From CAVYWD01 sp963772225 (GTDB lineage: Bacteria > Myxococcota > Myxococcia > Myxococcales > UBA5297), in NCBI GenBank assembly GCA_963772225.1, contig CAVYWD010000002.1, positions 2,418,001-2,482,000 of the forward strand: 64,000 nucleotides of DNA, in the 5' to 3' direction. Positions 1 to 8,903 of this stretch are shown one piece after another; position 1 is the first letter of the stretch, and each line of letters begins with the position of its first letter. The position numbers and the translations under genes were made by a program. The notes under the pieces were generated by a model that had not been told where the DNA came from, ran no database searches, and worked only from the letters and a program-made list of their open reading frames with translations.

Positions 1-153
1 CCCCGCGCCCCGTGAAGGACCCTCGGCAAGTCGCCCTAAACCGCGAGGCGAGCCCCGTCCCCCGCTTTCGCGTGGCCTGCCTCGGCTTCGAGGGCGAAGA
101 TCGCAGCGCGCCTTTGCGCGGGAGATTGCGGGGCGGAGAAAGGGGAGGTCAAC

Positions 154-1266
154 ATGCGCTACAAGCTCTTGGGTAAGACGGGGCTTCGGGTCTCCGAGCT
201 CGCGCTCGGGGCGATGACGTTCGGGGAAGACTGGGGTTGGGGCGCGTCGCTGGAGGAGAGCCGGTCGATGGTCCGCGCCTTCGCCGAAAGGGGAGGGAAC
301 TTCCTCGACACCGCCGTCAACTACACGAACGGGACCTCGGAGAAGATCGTCGGCGAGATCACCTCCGCCGAGCGCGAGCGCTGGGTCATCGCGACGAAGT
401 ACACCTTGACGACCGACCCCAAGGACCCGAACGCGGGGGGCAACCACCGCAAGAACCTGGTGCGCTCCCTGGAGCGGAGCCTCAAGAGCCTGCGGACCGA
501 CCACGTCGATCTCCTCTGGATGCACGCGTGGGACGAGGTCACGCCGGTGGCCGAGGTGGTGCGCGCCCTGGACGACGTGGTGAGGGCGGGCAAGGTGCTC
601 TACGTCGGAATCTCCGACACGCCGGCGTGGGTCGTCTCACAGGCCAACACCCTGGCCGACCTGCGCGGCTGGACGCCCTTCTCGGCCCTGCAGATCGAGT
701 ACAGCCTCATCCAGCGCACCGTCGAGCGGGAGCTCTTGCCCATGGCCAAGGCCTTTGGGCTCGCGGTGACGCCCTGGGCGGCGCTCGGCGGTGGCGTGCT
801 CACGGGCAAGTACTCGAGCGGCGGCCATCCCTCCGACGCGCCGCGCGCTCAAATGAACCAGGCCCGGGTCAGCGAGCGCAACCTCGCCATCGCCGCGGAG
901 GTCAAGAAGATCGCCGCGGAGATGGGCAAGAGCTCCTCCCAGGTCGCGCTCGCTTGGGTGCGGGCCCAGGACCCGGCGTACATCCCCATCATCGGCGCTC
1001 GGAAGCTCAGCCAGCTGCAGGACAACCTAGGCTGCCTCGACGTGAGCCTGACCCACGCCCAGCTCGCGCGCCTCGACGCGGTCAGCCGAGTGGACCTCGG
1101 GTTCCCGACCGAGTTCTTGGCGCAGCCCTTCATCCGCGGGCTCGTTCACGGGGAGAATTGGGACAAGAATCGCCCGCTGAGCGGCCACTCGCTCCAAGTC
1201 GCGAACAGCGCGAGCCGCAGGGGCTTCGACCCCAGCGGCTCGCGGCGTTCTAAGGGCGATAATTGA
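154..1266 (+). CDS. Aldo/keto reductase
   Basis: 370-residue cytoplasmic NAD(P)H-dependent oxidoreductase of the aldo/keto reductase superfamily. The TIM-barrel start (YKLLGKTGLRVSELALG) is typical. The catalytic tetrad is visible: Asp52 and Tyr57 in FLDTAVNYTNG, Lys82 in ATKY and His124 in WMHAWD. The cofactor-side motif IPIIGARKLSQLQDNL lies near residue 280. The C-terminal 50 residues after the barrel are polar and probably disordered. The ATG at 154 follows an AAAGGGGAGG ribosome-binding site. The gene converges on the S41 protease gene and a strong hairpin separates them. The natural substrate cannot be told from sequence. Confidence 0.93.
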   Translation: MRYKLLGKTGLRVSELALGAMTFGEDWGWGASLEESRSMVRAFAERGGNFLDTAVNYTNGTSEKIVGEITSAERERWVIATKYTLTTDPKDPNAGGNHRKNLVRSLERSLKSLRTDHVDLLWMHAWDEVTPVAEVVRALDDVVRAGKVLYVGISDTPAWVVSQANTLADLRGWTPFSALQIEYSLIQRTVERELLPMAKAFGLAVTPWAALGGGVLTGKYSSGGHPSDAPRAQMNQARVSERNLAIAAEVKKIAAEMGKSSSQVALAWVRAQDPAYIPIIGARKLSQLQDNLGCLDVSLTHAQLARLDAVSRVDLGFPTEFLAQPFIRGLVHGENWDKNRPLSGHSLQVANSASRRGFDPSGSRRSKGDN

Positions 1267-1280
1267 TGCGTCGTCCGGGA

Positions 1281-1313
1281 GCCTGGCGCTCCGTTGGTCG
1301 CTCGGAGGCCAGG
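1281..1313. terminator. Hairpin between convergent genes
   Basis: A near-perfect stem (GCCTGGC ... GCCAGGC with inner CTCCG/CGGAG) lies in the 73 bp between the convergent aldo/keto reductase and S41 protease genes. It has no T tract on either side. It could act as a bidirectional terminator or an mRNA-stabilising end. Confidence 0.5.
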
Positions 1314-1339
1314 CCGCGGGTCCCGCGCCGCAGTGTGCC

Positions 1340-4300
1340 TTACGGCGTGGCGCCGGGCCGCTTGGTGCCCTTCTGTGCGAGCTCGGGGGCTCCGGGCCGG
1401 CGATGGATGATGGCCATCTGGCGGCCCATGAAGTCCTGGCCCTGGCGGGCCACGACGACCACGGTGTTGTTTCCGGCCTTCAGCGGGACGTCGGCGTTGA
1501 ATCGGATCTGCCCCGGGCCGTCCTCGCCTCCGAAGGCCTTGAAGAAGACCTTCTGGTCATTGACGAAGACGTACACGTCGCGCAGGCCGTCCGGGCCCGA
1601 GGCGACGCCGTTCACGGCGAAGTGGTCGGCGTCGGTGACGATGCCGCCCTTCTCGGGGTCGATGCCCGCGAGGGTGACCTTCGGCTCGGTGCGCATCTCG
1701 ACCGAGTCGATGGAGGCCGCCTTGGACTCCACGACCTTGGCGTCGCGCACTTCGCGGACGTCCTTGAGCGCCACGTAGCCCGGCCGGCCGCTGAGCCGCA
1801 CGCGCAGGTACTCGCCGAACTTCGCCTCAACGGGCAGGACGTTGCCCTTGCGCGCCATGGCGATGGTGGCGCTGGCCTCGCTCGCCGCCGCCTTCACCGC
1901 CACGTCGGCGGGCGCCCGCACCGCGGTGAAGCTCGGCCGGCCCGCCACCTCCCCCTTGGGCTGGACCGGGACGTCGATCTTCTCGGCCACGAACTCGTCC
2001 AGGGGCTCGTCGCCGATGATGAGCTGCAGCGCTGCCAGGTCGCCCTTGAACTCCGGCTTGACCTCGAACTCGAAGACGCCGGACTTGCTCTGGCCGGGGG
2101 CGAGCTCGCCCAGCTTGGAGCGACCCTTCGACAGCGAGATGTTCTCGTCCGCCTTGTTCTTGAGCGAGGCGATCACGTCGTAGGCCTTGCCGGTCCCGAC
2201 GTTCTTCACCTCCAGGGCGAGCTCGACCGTCTCCCCGAGCTGCGCGATGCCGTCGCCGTTGCACCTCTCGCACTTGTCGACGACCTGCCACGTGTAGGCG
2301 AAGGCGGGGCGCGGCAGCTCCAGAACGCTGACCTCGCCCTTCAAGTCCTCGAGGTGGCTGTGGCCGTCGTCGAAGAACTTGAGGGTCACGTCGTCGCGGC
2401 GGCTGAGCATCTCCTTGGGGAGCTTCACGTTCACGGTCCAGGACCGCTTCTCGCCGGGGTTGACAGTGCCGAAGAGGAACTCGCGCCGGTCGAGGAAGGG
2501 GTTGTCCGACTCCGAGTACGCGCGCAGGCGCTTGAAGGGCGCGGCGCCGTCGTTCTGCGCGTTGACCGTCCACGTGAGCGACTCGCCCGCCAGGGTCTTC
2601 TGCGCGGGCCCGGGCTTCATTTCCGCCACGAGCTTGGGAGCGCCGCTCAGCTTGCCGTCGGGCAGGCTCCAATCGACGCCCAGCCCCTCGATGGCCTTCT
2701 TGATCCGGTCCTCCTCGAGCTTCCGCCGCTCGGCGATGAACGAATGCGCCGCCTTGAGCATCTGGTCGCGCTTGGGGAACGGCGCCGCGAGCAAGAGGTC
2801 GCGCGCGAAGTGCATGGAGTAGTCTTCGGCAATCTCGTCGGCGTCGGGGTCCTCGGCGTCGGCGTCCTCCACCTCCAGGTCGTCGCGGTCGCGGGCGCCG
2901 CGGTGCGCGCGCGCCAGCTCGTCGTCCTTCTTCTTCTCGGGCGGCTCGTCGCGCAGGAAGCGCAGCTCCTCCTGCGGCTTCTCGCGCCGGACCACGTCCT
3001 CGCGCTTGGTGACGGCCTTCTCGGAGGCGGGGTTGCCGAAGTGCTTGTCGAGGTCCGCCTCGCCCATCTGCTTCTTGGGCGCGAACACGTCCACGCGGTC
3101 CTTGGCGACGCGGCTGGGGACGAGCTCGATGTCCGGCGTGATGCCCACCTCCTGGATGGAGATGTCCCCCGGCGTCAGGTACTGCGCGATGGTGAGCTTC
3201 AAGGCGGAGTCGTCGGGGAAGTCGTAGAGCACCTGAACGCTGCCCTTGCCGAAGGTGGGCCGGCCGATGACCACCGCGCGGTTCAGGTTCTTGAGCGCGC
3301 CGGCGACGATCTCCGAGGCCGAGGCCGAGCCCGAGTTGACCAGCACCACCACCGGCAGGTCGTTTTCGGCGTCCTCCGGGTGTGCCTTCTTCACCTCGCG
3401 GAGCTTGTCCGAGTAACCGACGGTGGTGACGATGGTGCCCTCGGAGACGAACGCGTTGGAGACCTGGATGGCCTGCTCCAAAAGGCCGCCGGGGTTGCCG
3501 CGCAGGTCGAGCACCAGGCCCTTGAGCCGGCTCTCCTTGGAGGTGGCGGCGTCCTGCTTCAGCTTCTTCAAGGCGGCGTGCAGGTCGCGCGCGGTGTTGC
3601 CCTGGAAGCCCTTGAGCTTGATGTAGCCGACGCCGCGGTCGAGGAGCTTCGATTCCACCGACTCGACGTTGATGACGGCGCGCGTGAGTGTCATGGGCTT
3701 GGGCGACGTCCAGCTCGGCCGGAGCACCGTGATGGCGACCTCGGAGCCGGGCTTGCCGCGCAGGCGGCTGACCGCCTCGTTCAGGTCCATGTTCACCGTG
3801 GACTCGCCGGCGATGCGGACGATCTGGTCCTTGGCCTTGATGCCCGCGCGCTGCGCCGGCGTGCCTTTGAGGACCCGCACCACGGTGAGGTTGCTCTCGC
3901 GCATCTGGATGACGAAGCCCAGGCCGCCGAACTCGCCCTTGGTCTGGAGCTTCATCTCCTTGAAGAACTCGGGCTTGAGCAGGATGGAGTGCGGGTCGAG
4001 CGTGGAGAGCATGCCGTTGACGGCCGCGTACTCGACGTCGCGGGTGTCCTCCACCGAGCCCGGCGTGAGGTTCTTGCTGATGAAGTCGAAGATCTCCTTG
4101 ATGGCGAAGCTCATGCGCCAGAACGTGTCGACGCCCGAGACGTCGAATTCCTTGGAGGCCTTGTTGACGGTCACCTTGATCTTCGAGGCGTGCTCGTCGC
4201 CGTCGACCATGACCTCGGCGACCTGGCGCTCGACGTTGTCCAGGGCGGCCACGAGCATCTTGCGCGGCTCGATGCGCTTGGGGTCGACGTAGTTGTCCTT

Positions 4301-4519
4301 GATGAGCAGGACGACGCGGTTGAAGACGCGGAGCGCGGAGAAGTCGTGGTCGGTCCGATCGTGGCGGCTGTCGTGAGACTCGAACTCGGCCGCCTGCGCG
4401 ACGGCCGAGAGGGCAGCCGGGGCGCGGTCGGAGGCGGCGAAGCCCCAAAGGGCGAGGAGGACCAGCACGGCAGCCGCTCGCGGCAGGAGCCGGTTGCGTT
4501 CACGGGACTGTTGGCTCAT
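1340..4519 (-). CDS. S41 family C-terminal processing peptidase with PDZ and long C-terminal extension
   Basis: 1059-residue exported serine protease of the CtpA/Tsp family. In order: N-terminal signal or anchor segment (LLPRAAAVLVLLALWGFAAS), a helical N-domain, a PDZ domain (GLGFVIQMRESNLTVVRVL, about residues 180-260), and the S41 domain with the Ser nucleophile in NSGSASASEIVAGAL and the catalytic Lys in TFGKGSVQ. An acidic low-complexity stretch (EDADAEDPDADEIAEDY) follows. About 450 extra residues resemble CARDB-type beta repeats and contain a CERCNGDG pair. The usual family length is 400-700 residues, so the C-terminal half is unusual and may mediate binding. The start at 4519 is chosen for its signal peptide and GGTGGAG site. 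It lies downstream of the TPR gene on the same strand and is probably cotranscribed with it. Confidence 0.92.
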   Translation of the reverse strand: MSQQSRERNRLLPRAAAVLVLLALWGFAASDRAPAALSAVAQAAEFESHDSRHDRTDHDFSALRVFNRVVLLIKDNYVDPKRIEPRKMLVAALDNVERQVAEVMVDGDEHASKIKVTVNKASKEFDVSGVDTFWRMSFAIKEIFDFISKNLTPGSVEDTRDVEYAAVNGMLSTLDPHSILLKPEFFKEMKLQTKGEFGGLGFVIQMRESNLTVVRVLKGTPAQRAGIKAKDQIVRIAGESTVNMDLNEAVSRLRGKPGSEVAITVLRPSWTSPKPMTLTRAVINVESVESKLLDRGVGYIKLKGFQGNTARDLHAALKKLKQDAATSKESRLKGLVLDLRGNPGGLLEQAIQVSNAFVSEGTIVTTVGYSDKLREVKKAHPEDAENDLPVVVLVNSGSASASEIVAGALKNLNRAVVIGRPTFGKGSVQVLYDFPDDSALKLTIAQYLTPGDISIQEVGITPDIELVPSRVAKDRVDVFAPKKQMGEADLDKHFGNPASEKAVTKREDVVRREKPQEELRFLRDEPPEKKKDDELARAHRGARDRDDLEVEDADAEDPDADEIAEDYSMHFARDLLLAAPFPKRDQMLKAAHSFIAERRKLEEDRIKKAIEGLGVDWSLPDGKLSGAPKLVAEMKPGPAQKTLAGESLTWTVNAQNDGAAPFKRLRAYSESDNPFLDRREFLFGTVNPGEKRSWTVNVKLPKEMLSRRDDVTLKFFDDGHSHLEDLKGEVSVLELPRPAFAYTWQVVDKCERCNGDGIAQLGETVELALEVKNVGTGKAYDVIASLKNKADENISLSKGRSKLGELAPGQSKSGVFEFEVKPEFKGDLAALQLIIGDEPLDEFVAEKIDVPVQPKGEVAGRPSFTAVRAPADVAVKAAASEASATIAMARKGNVLPVEAKFGEYLRVRLSGRPGYVALKDVREVRDAKVVESKAASIDSVEMRTEPKVTLAGIDPEKGGIVTDADHFAVNGVASGPDGLRDVYVFVNDQKVFFKAFGGEDGPGQIRFNADVPLKAGNNTVVVVARQGQDFMGRQMAIIHRRPGAPELAQKGTKRPGATP

Positions 4520-4749
4520 TCGGATTCGGACTCCACCCTGATTCGGGCGACAGCCGTCGGGGGATTGGCGAGGCGGCGAGCGATCGGCGGCTCGATAATG
4601 GGCATCATAATCACGCGCCCCAGGGGCATCAAGGCGAAGAACCAGCAGGATGACGCGGGGTTGCCTAAGCTTCCACGCAAACAGCAAGGCCTCGGAAAAG
4701 ATGCCCAGGTCCGAGGAGCAGCCCTCGCGGCACCCCGGGGCAAGCTCAT
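4516..4749 (-). CDS. Possible 77-residue linker ORF, unknown function
   Basis: This ORF exactly fills the space between the TPR gene and the S41 protease gene. Its ATG overlaps the TPR stop (ATGA) and its TGA overlaps the protease start (ATGA). That double coupling is the main argument that it is translated. The product is Pro/Ala/Arg-rich with a hydrophobic middle (ASSCWFFALMPLGRVIMMPII) and no recognised domain. Third-position GC is weaker than in the neighbours, so it could equally be a leader region in which ribosomes reinitiate. I do not recognise it. Confidence 0.35.
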   Translation of the reverse strand: MSLPRGAARAAPRTWASFPRPCCLRGSLGNPASSCWFFALMPLGRVIMMPIIEPPIARRLANPPTAVARIRVESESE

Positions 4750-5570
4750 CGCGGCGCCCCCGCGCGGCGCAGGGCCTCGTCAATCTTCGGGTTCGCGGGG
4801 TCGACCGCCTTCGCGCGCAGCAGCGCCTTGCGGGCCGCGTCCCTGTCGCCGCGCTTGTTGAGCATCAGGCCCAGGTGGAAGAGCGCGCGGCCGTTCTCGG
4901 GCGCGGCGGCGACGGCGGCCTCGTAGGCCTCGATGGCCTCGTCGGTCTTGCCCTGGCAGGCGAGCGCATCGCCCAGGTGAGCGGCGACGTCGGGGGAGCG
5001 GCGGTCCGAGGCGCGCGCCTCGGCGAGGACGTCGGCGGCCTCCGGGCAGCGCTTGACGAGCAGCAGCGCGTAGCCGAGCTCGCCCAGCGCGTCCGCCTGG
5101 CCGGGCATGAGCTCGAGCGAGGCGCGCAGCTGGGCCGCCGCCTCTTCGGGCCTTCCCAGCAGAAGCAGCGTGCCGCCGAGCTCCTTGTGGGCTTCGGCGC
5201 GGCCCGGAAAGAGGGCGATGGCCTTGCGATACGTCTTCTCCGCCCCGGCGTGGTCCTTGAGCAGGTCGCGGGTCATTCCGAGCAGGAGCCAGGCTTCGTA
5301 GCGCCGCGGGTTGTGCGCGGCGGAGCGCTCGAGGAAGCGCTGCGCGTCGGCCAGGCGGTCCTTGCGCGAGTAGGCGATGCCGAGCAGGTACTCGGCCTCG
5401 TCGGGCGCGCTGGGCTTGAGCGAGAGCGCCTCGGAGAGCACCTCGATGGCCCGGTCGTCCTGGCCGCGTTCCACATAGGTCTTGCCCACCTTCACCCGCT
5501 GGTCGGCCGAGAGCTGGGCCGCGGTGGCGACGGAGGCCGCGAAGGCGAAGGCGAAGCAGGCGGGGTTCAT
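4746..5570 (-). CDS. Periplasmic TPR protein
   Basis: 274-residue protein with a signal peptide (MNPACFAFAFAASVATAAQ) followed by about seven tetratricopeptide repeats (units such as AEYLLGIAYSRKDRLADAQR and GRALFHLGLMLNKRGDRDAA). It therefore probably serves as a periplasmic scaffold. An in-frame extension runs further upstream but lacks sensible composition, so the ATG at 5570, next to the signal peptide, is preferred. It is the first gene of a minus-strand unit that continues into the S41 protease. TPR proteins commonly dock Tsp/CtpA proteases (as NlpI does for Prc in E. coli), so it is plausibly an adaptor for that protease. The functional link is inference. Confidence 0.85.
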   Translation of the reverse strand: MNPACFAFAFAASVATAAQLSADQRVKVGKTYVERGQDDRAIEVLSEALSLKPSAPDEAEYLLGIAYSRKDRLADAQRFLERSAAHNPRRYEAWLLLGMTRDLLKDHAGAEKTYRKAIALFPGRAEAHKELGGTLLLLGRPEEAAAQLRASLELMPGQADALGELGYALLLVKRCPEAADVLAEARASDRRSPDVAAHLGDALACQGKTDEAIEAYEAAVAAAPENGRALFHLGLMLNKRGDRDAARKALLRAKAVDPANPKIDEALRRAGAPR

Positions 5571-5784
5571 GGAGGCACGAAGGGCGAGCGCTGGAATGAC
5601 CTCGGGTGAGACAATGACTCGCCGCACGCCGGAGAGCCAGCCCCAAGCGCAAACCGGCGGCCGCCGGCGGGGACGAGCCCGGCCCGCAACCGCCTGGGCG
5701 GGGTCAGCGCATCGGCGCGCCTGGGCCCTGCGCGTCCGTTCGAACTTCGAAGCCGTGCTTCTCGGTGTAGTGTGCATTCGTCCA

Positions 5785-7851
5785 ATGGACCCCGGCGCCG
5801 ACCGCAACCCCACCCTTCGACGAGAGGCCGCCGCCGGCCTCGCCTTCCTGGCCGTTGCCGTCGCGCTCACCTGGCCCATGGCGGCCCATTTCACGACGCG
5901 CTTGTGCGGAGATGCGGGCGACCCCTTCCAGACGCTCTGGTCTTGGCGGTGGATGCGCGACGCGCTCCTCTCGTTCCAGAACCCGTTCTTCACCGACCGC
6001 GCCTACCACCCGGTCGGCGCGTCTCTCGTCTTCCAGACGTTCGACCTGCCCACGGCGGTGCTCACCGCGCCCCTTTGGTCGTTTCTGCCGGCCTTCGGCG
6101 TCTACAACGCGGGCGTCCTCTTTGCCTTTTGGCTCACCAGCTTCGGGATGTACCGGCTGGCGCGCGAGCTGACCGGCGACTTCCTCACCTCGGTCTGCGC
6201 GGGCGCGCTCTTCGCCGCCGCCCCGTACCACTTGGCGCACCTCCAGGGGCACCAGCACCTGACCGACATGGGGTGGCTGCCGCTCTACTTCGTCTACCTC
6301 GTTCGCATGCTCCAGGGGCGCGCGCGCCTGCGCGACGGGGCGCTCGGCGGCCTGTTCCTCGCGCTCGCCGCGCTGGCGAGCTGGTACCACCTGCTCTACG
6401 CGCTCGTCGCCACCCCGGCCCTCTTCGCGGACGCCGCGATTCGGCGCCGCAGCGCGCTCTTGTCCGCCCCCTTCGCCAAGCAGGCGCTCGCGCTCGCCGC
6501 TTGCTTCCTCCTCGTTGCGGGCCCGCTGCTCTTCGCCATCCTCTCGGCCCGGAGCGCGGAGAGCGTCGCTGGGGCCCACGACGCGGTGCGCTTCTCCGGG
6601 GACCTGGAGGCGTTCTTCTTTCCGAACCAGGCGCAGGCCTGGGCGCACGCGCTGGGTGGGCGGGCGTTTCGCTGGTCGGGCAACGCCGCCGAGACCGCGC
6701 TCTATGCGGGCTACACGGCGCTCGCCGCGGCGCTCGCGGGCGCCGCCCTCGTCCCGGCCGCGCGCGCCTGGCTCGCGGTGGCGCTTCTGGGGGCCGTCTT
6801 GGCGCTCGGGCCGCGCTTGCACGTCGGAGGGGAGCTCGTCGGTCCTGCGTCCTTGCCCTACGCCTGGCTCGAGAGGGCCCTGCCGCAGCTCGAGTTCATG
6901 GGCGTCCCGGTGCGCTTGGGCTACCTGCTCTACCTGGGGCTTTTCGCCGCGGGCGCGCTGGGGCTCGCCGAGCTGCGGCGGCGCGCGGGCCCTCCGACGG
7001 CCCGGGCGGCCCTGGCGCTCGCACCCACCGCGTTGCTGCTCCTCGAGTACCTTCCTCGGCCGCTCCTCGAGACCGAGCGGGTCTCGCCCCGGCCCATGCT
7101 GGAGTGGGCCCGCGACCGGACGCCGTTCGCGGTCCTGGACGTCTCCGGCGACTACGAGATGCTGTTCCACGGCGCCCTGCACGGGAAGCCGATGACCGGC
7201 GCCAACCTCACCCGCGTGCCGGACCGTCTCGAGCGCTGGTATTGGGGGCTGGAAGTCGTGCGCGCCGTCCGGGGGCAAGGCATCGCCATGGAGGAGGTGG
7301 GCGAGCGGCGCGACGCGGCCGTCGACTTCTGGTGGGGTTCCGGGGCGCCGGACCCGCGCCTGCCCGCCGACCACTTTCGCATCGAGTGGGAAGGCTCGCT
7401 CCAGGTCCCCGCGGCCGGGCGCTGGACCTTTCACCTCTCGAGCGACGACGCGGCGCAGCTCTTCATCGACGGCAAGCCGGCCGTCGAGAACGGCGGCGTG
7501 CACCCTTGGCAGGAGCGCTCGGCGGCGCTCGACCTTTCGGCCGGACCTCACGACCTTCGGGTGGTTTACGAGGAGAGCGAGCTCGACGCCGGCGTCCGAC
7601 TCGAGTGGGAGGGCCCCGGCATGAGGCGGCAGGTCGCGGGCGGGCAGGCGTTTCCCGGCGGGTTGCGGGCCCGCCTGTTCCGGGGCGCACCCCACTGCCT
7701 GCTGGACGGTGAAGCGGCTCGCCGGCAATTCAAGTCGCTCGACGTCCGCTATGTCGTTACGGGCGGGGGAGGCAGCCGCTGCGCGGAGCGCTGGGGCCTC
7801 CTGGAGACCTACCGGGGCGACGGCGTGCGGGTCTACGACGCCGCTCGATAA
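5785..7851 (+). CDS. Polytopic membrane protein with C-terminal PA14 domain
   Basis: 688-residue protein. The first ~450 residues form about ten membrane helices with a first periplasmic loop (MAAHFTTRLCGDAGDPFQTLWSW, around residues 30-55) like those of GT-C glycosyltransferases and YfhO-type membrane proteins. Residues ~510-620 are a PA14 domain (FRIEWEGSLQVPAAGRWTFHL, then SDDAAQLFIDGKP), a beta-sandwich that usually binds carbohydrate. A short tail with YVVTGGGG follows. The fusion suggests an enzyme or transporter that handles lipid-linked sugars and has its own sugar-binding module outside the membrane. The start at 5785 is chosen by protein content; the ribosome-binding site is weak. 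It is divergent from the TPR gene. Confidence 0.8.
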   Translation: MDPGADRNPTLRREAAAGLAFLAVAVALTWPMAAHFTTRLCGDAGDPFQTLWSWRWMRDALLSFQNPFFTDRAYHPVGASLVFQTFDLPTAVLTAPLWSFLPAFGVYNAGVLFAFWLTSFGMYRLARELTGDFLTSVCAGALFAAAPYHLAHLQGHQHLTDMGWLPLYFVYLVRMLQGRARLRDGALGGLFLALAALASWYHLLYALVATPALFADAAIRRRSALLSAPFAKQALALAACFLLVAGPLLFAILSARSAESVAGAHDAVRFSGDLEAFFFPNQAQAWAHALGGRAFRWSGNAAETALYAGYTALAAALAGAALVPAARAWLAVALLGAVLALGPRLHVGGELVGPASLPYAWLERALPQLEFMGVPVRLGYLLYLGLFAAGALGLAELRRRAGPPTARAALALAPTALLLLEYLPRPLLETERVSPRPMLEWARDRTPFAVLDVSGDYEMLFHGALHGKPMTGANLTRVPDRLERWYWGLEVVRAVRGQGIAMEEVGERRDAAVDFWWGSGAPDPRLPADHFRIEWEGSLQVPAAGRWTFHLSSDDAAQLFIDGKPAVENGGVHPWQERSAALDLSAGPHDLRVVYEESELDAGVRLEWEGPGMRRQVAGGQAFPGGLRARLFRGAPHCLLDGEAARRQFKSLDVRYVVTGGGGSRCAERWGLLETYRGDGVRVYDAAR

Positions 7852-7891
7852 GTGGCCAGCGCGCGCCAGATTCCGATATGTTCCAGGGCAC

Positions 7892-8869
7892 ATGCTGCAG
7901 ATCGGGTCATTCGTCCGCGTGCTCGAGGACACCATCAGCGATGAGCCCTTGGTCGAGGGGATGGTGGGCAAGGTCGTCGCCGACGTCTACGGTCGGACGG
8001 ACCCCTCGGATCAGGCCTTGGTGGTGATCGCCGGGGCGCGCAAGCCCTGCGCCGTGTCGCTCGAGGCGGTGGAGGTCATCAGCGAGACGGACTACGGGGA
8101 GGACGTCCCGCAAAGCCGCGACCTTTGGCGGCAGCGCCGCGACCTCTGGCGCGAGCGCCACGGGTCCGCCCCGCGCCGCGAGGAGCGGGACCGGAGCGAG
8201 GCGGCCGACGTCGCGACCGACGATGGCGGCAGTGGCGACGAGGTCGCCCCCATTCGCGTGGAGCTCTCCTCCGAGCCCGCGCCCGCGGTCGACACCAGCC
8301 CGTCGGGCACGCACCTGGAGGTCGCCGACCTCATCCACCGCGCCGAGGCGGTGCAGCCGGCGGAGCTGTCGGCCATCGCCGGTCCGGCGCTCATCTCCAT
8401 CCTCACCGAGTGGTCGGTGGGCGCGCTCGACGTGCTGGCGGACGACCTGCCGGGCTTCAAGAAGATGTCCTACGCCCGGGCGCGCAAGGTGCGCAGCGAC
8501 CACATCGAGCGCTGGCTGTGGGACGGCCTCCGGCTCTACCTGGCCGTCCGCTCGCACCACGCCATGCTCGCGCCCGTCTGCGCCGAGCCCGCGCGCGAGC
8601 GGGTGCGGGCGCTTTTCGAGCGCATCGACGAGGGCGAGCCCGCGGAGCGGTTGGCGGCCTTCAGCCTGGACGTGCCGGCGGTGAAGGAGGCGCTCTCCGC
8701 CATGGGTACGCACTGGTTGAACGAGGCGCTGCGCGGCTTCGGCCGCGGCCTGTCGAAGGGCGAGAAGGCTCACGAGGAGCTCGCTGGGTACATCCTGCAG
8801 CTGCTCATCGTGGGCTACCAGATCGGCTACTGCGCCGACTCGGCGAACCACTTCATTCCGGCAAACTGA
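7892..8869 (+). CDS. Hypothetical protein with N-terminal SH3-like strand region
   Basis: 325-residue soluble protein I do not recognise. Residues 1-55 look like a small beta-barrel (IGSFVRVLEDTISDEPLVEG then GKVVADVYGR). A charged linker has a tandem DLWRQRRDLWRERHG. After a Ser/Pro/Glu-rich linker, the C-terminal ~200 residues are predicted mainly helical (LIHRAEAVQPAELSAIAGPA through QLLIVGYQIGYCADSANHF). There is no signal peptide or membrane segment. ATG 7892 follows CCAGGG. The next gene starts 34 bp downstream on the same strand, so the two may be cotranscribed. Confidence 0.75.
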   Translation: MLQIGSFVRVLEDTISDEPLVEGMVGKVVADVYGRTDPSDQALVVIAGARKPCAVSLEAVEVISETDYGEDVPQSRDLWRQRRDLWRERHGSAPRREERDRSEAADVATDDGGSGDEVAPIRVELSSEPAPAVDTSPSGTHLEVADLIHRAEAVQPAELSAIAGPALISILTEWSVGALDVLADDLPGFKKMSYARARKVRSDHIERWLWDGLRLYLAVRSHHAMLAPVCAEPARERVRALFERIDEGEPAERLAAFSLDVPAVKEALSAMGTHWLNEALRGFGRGLSKGEKAHEELAGYILQLLIVGYQIGYCADSANHFIPAN

Positions 8870-8903
8870 CCGAAGCGCCCTCAGCTTCAAGCCAGAGGGC
8901 CTC

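Noticed and set aside
1403..4861. 1152-codon open frame on the plus strand opposite the S41 protease
   Set aside because: Leu/Val/Asp/Gly-rich mirror of the protease codons with no domain; a typical antisense shadow in high-GC DNA.
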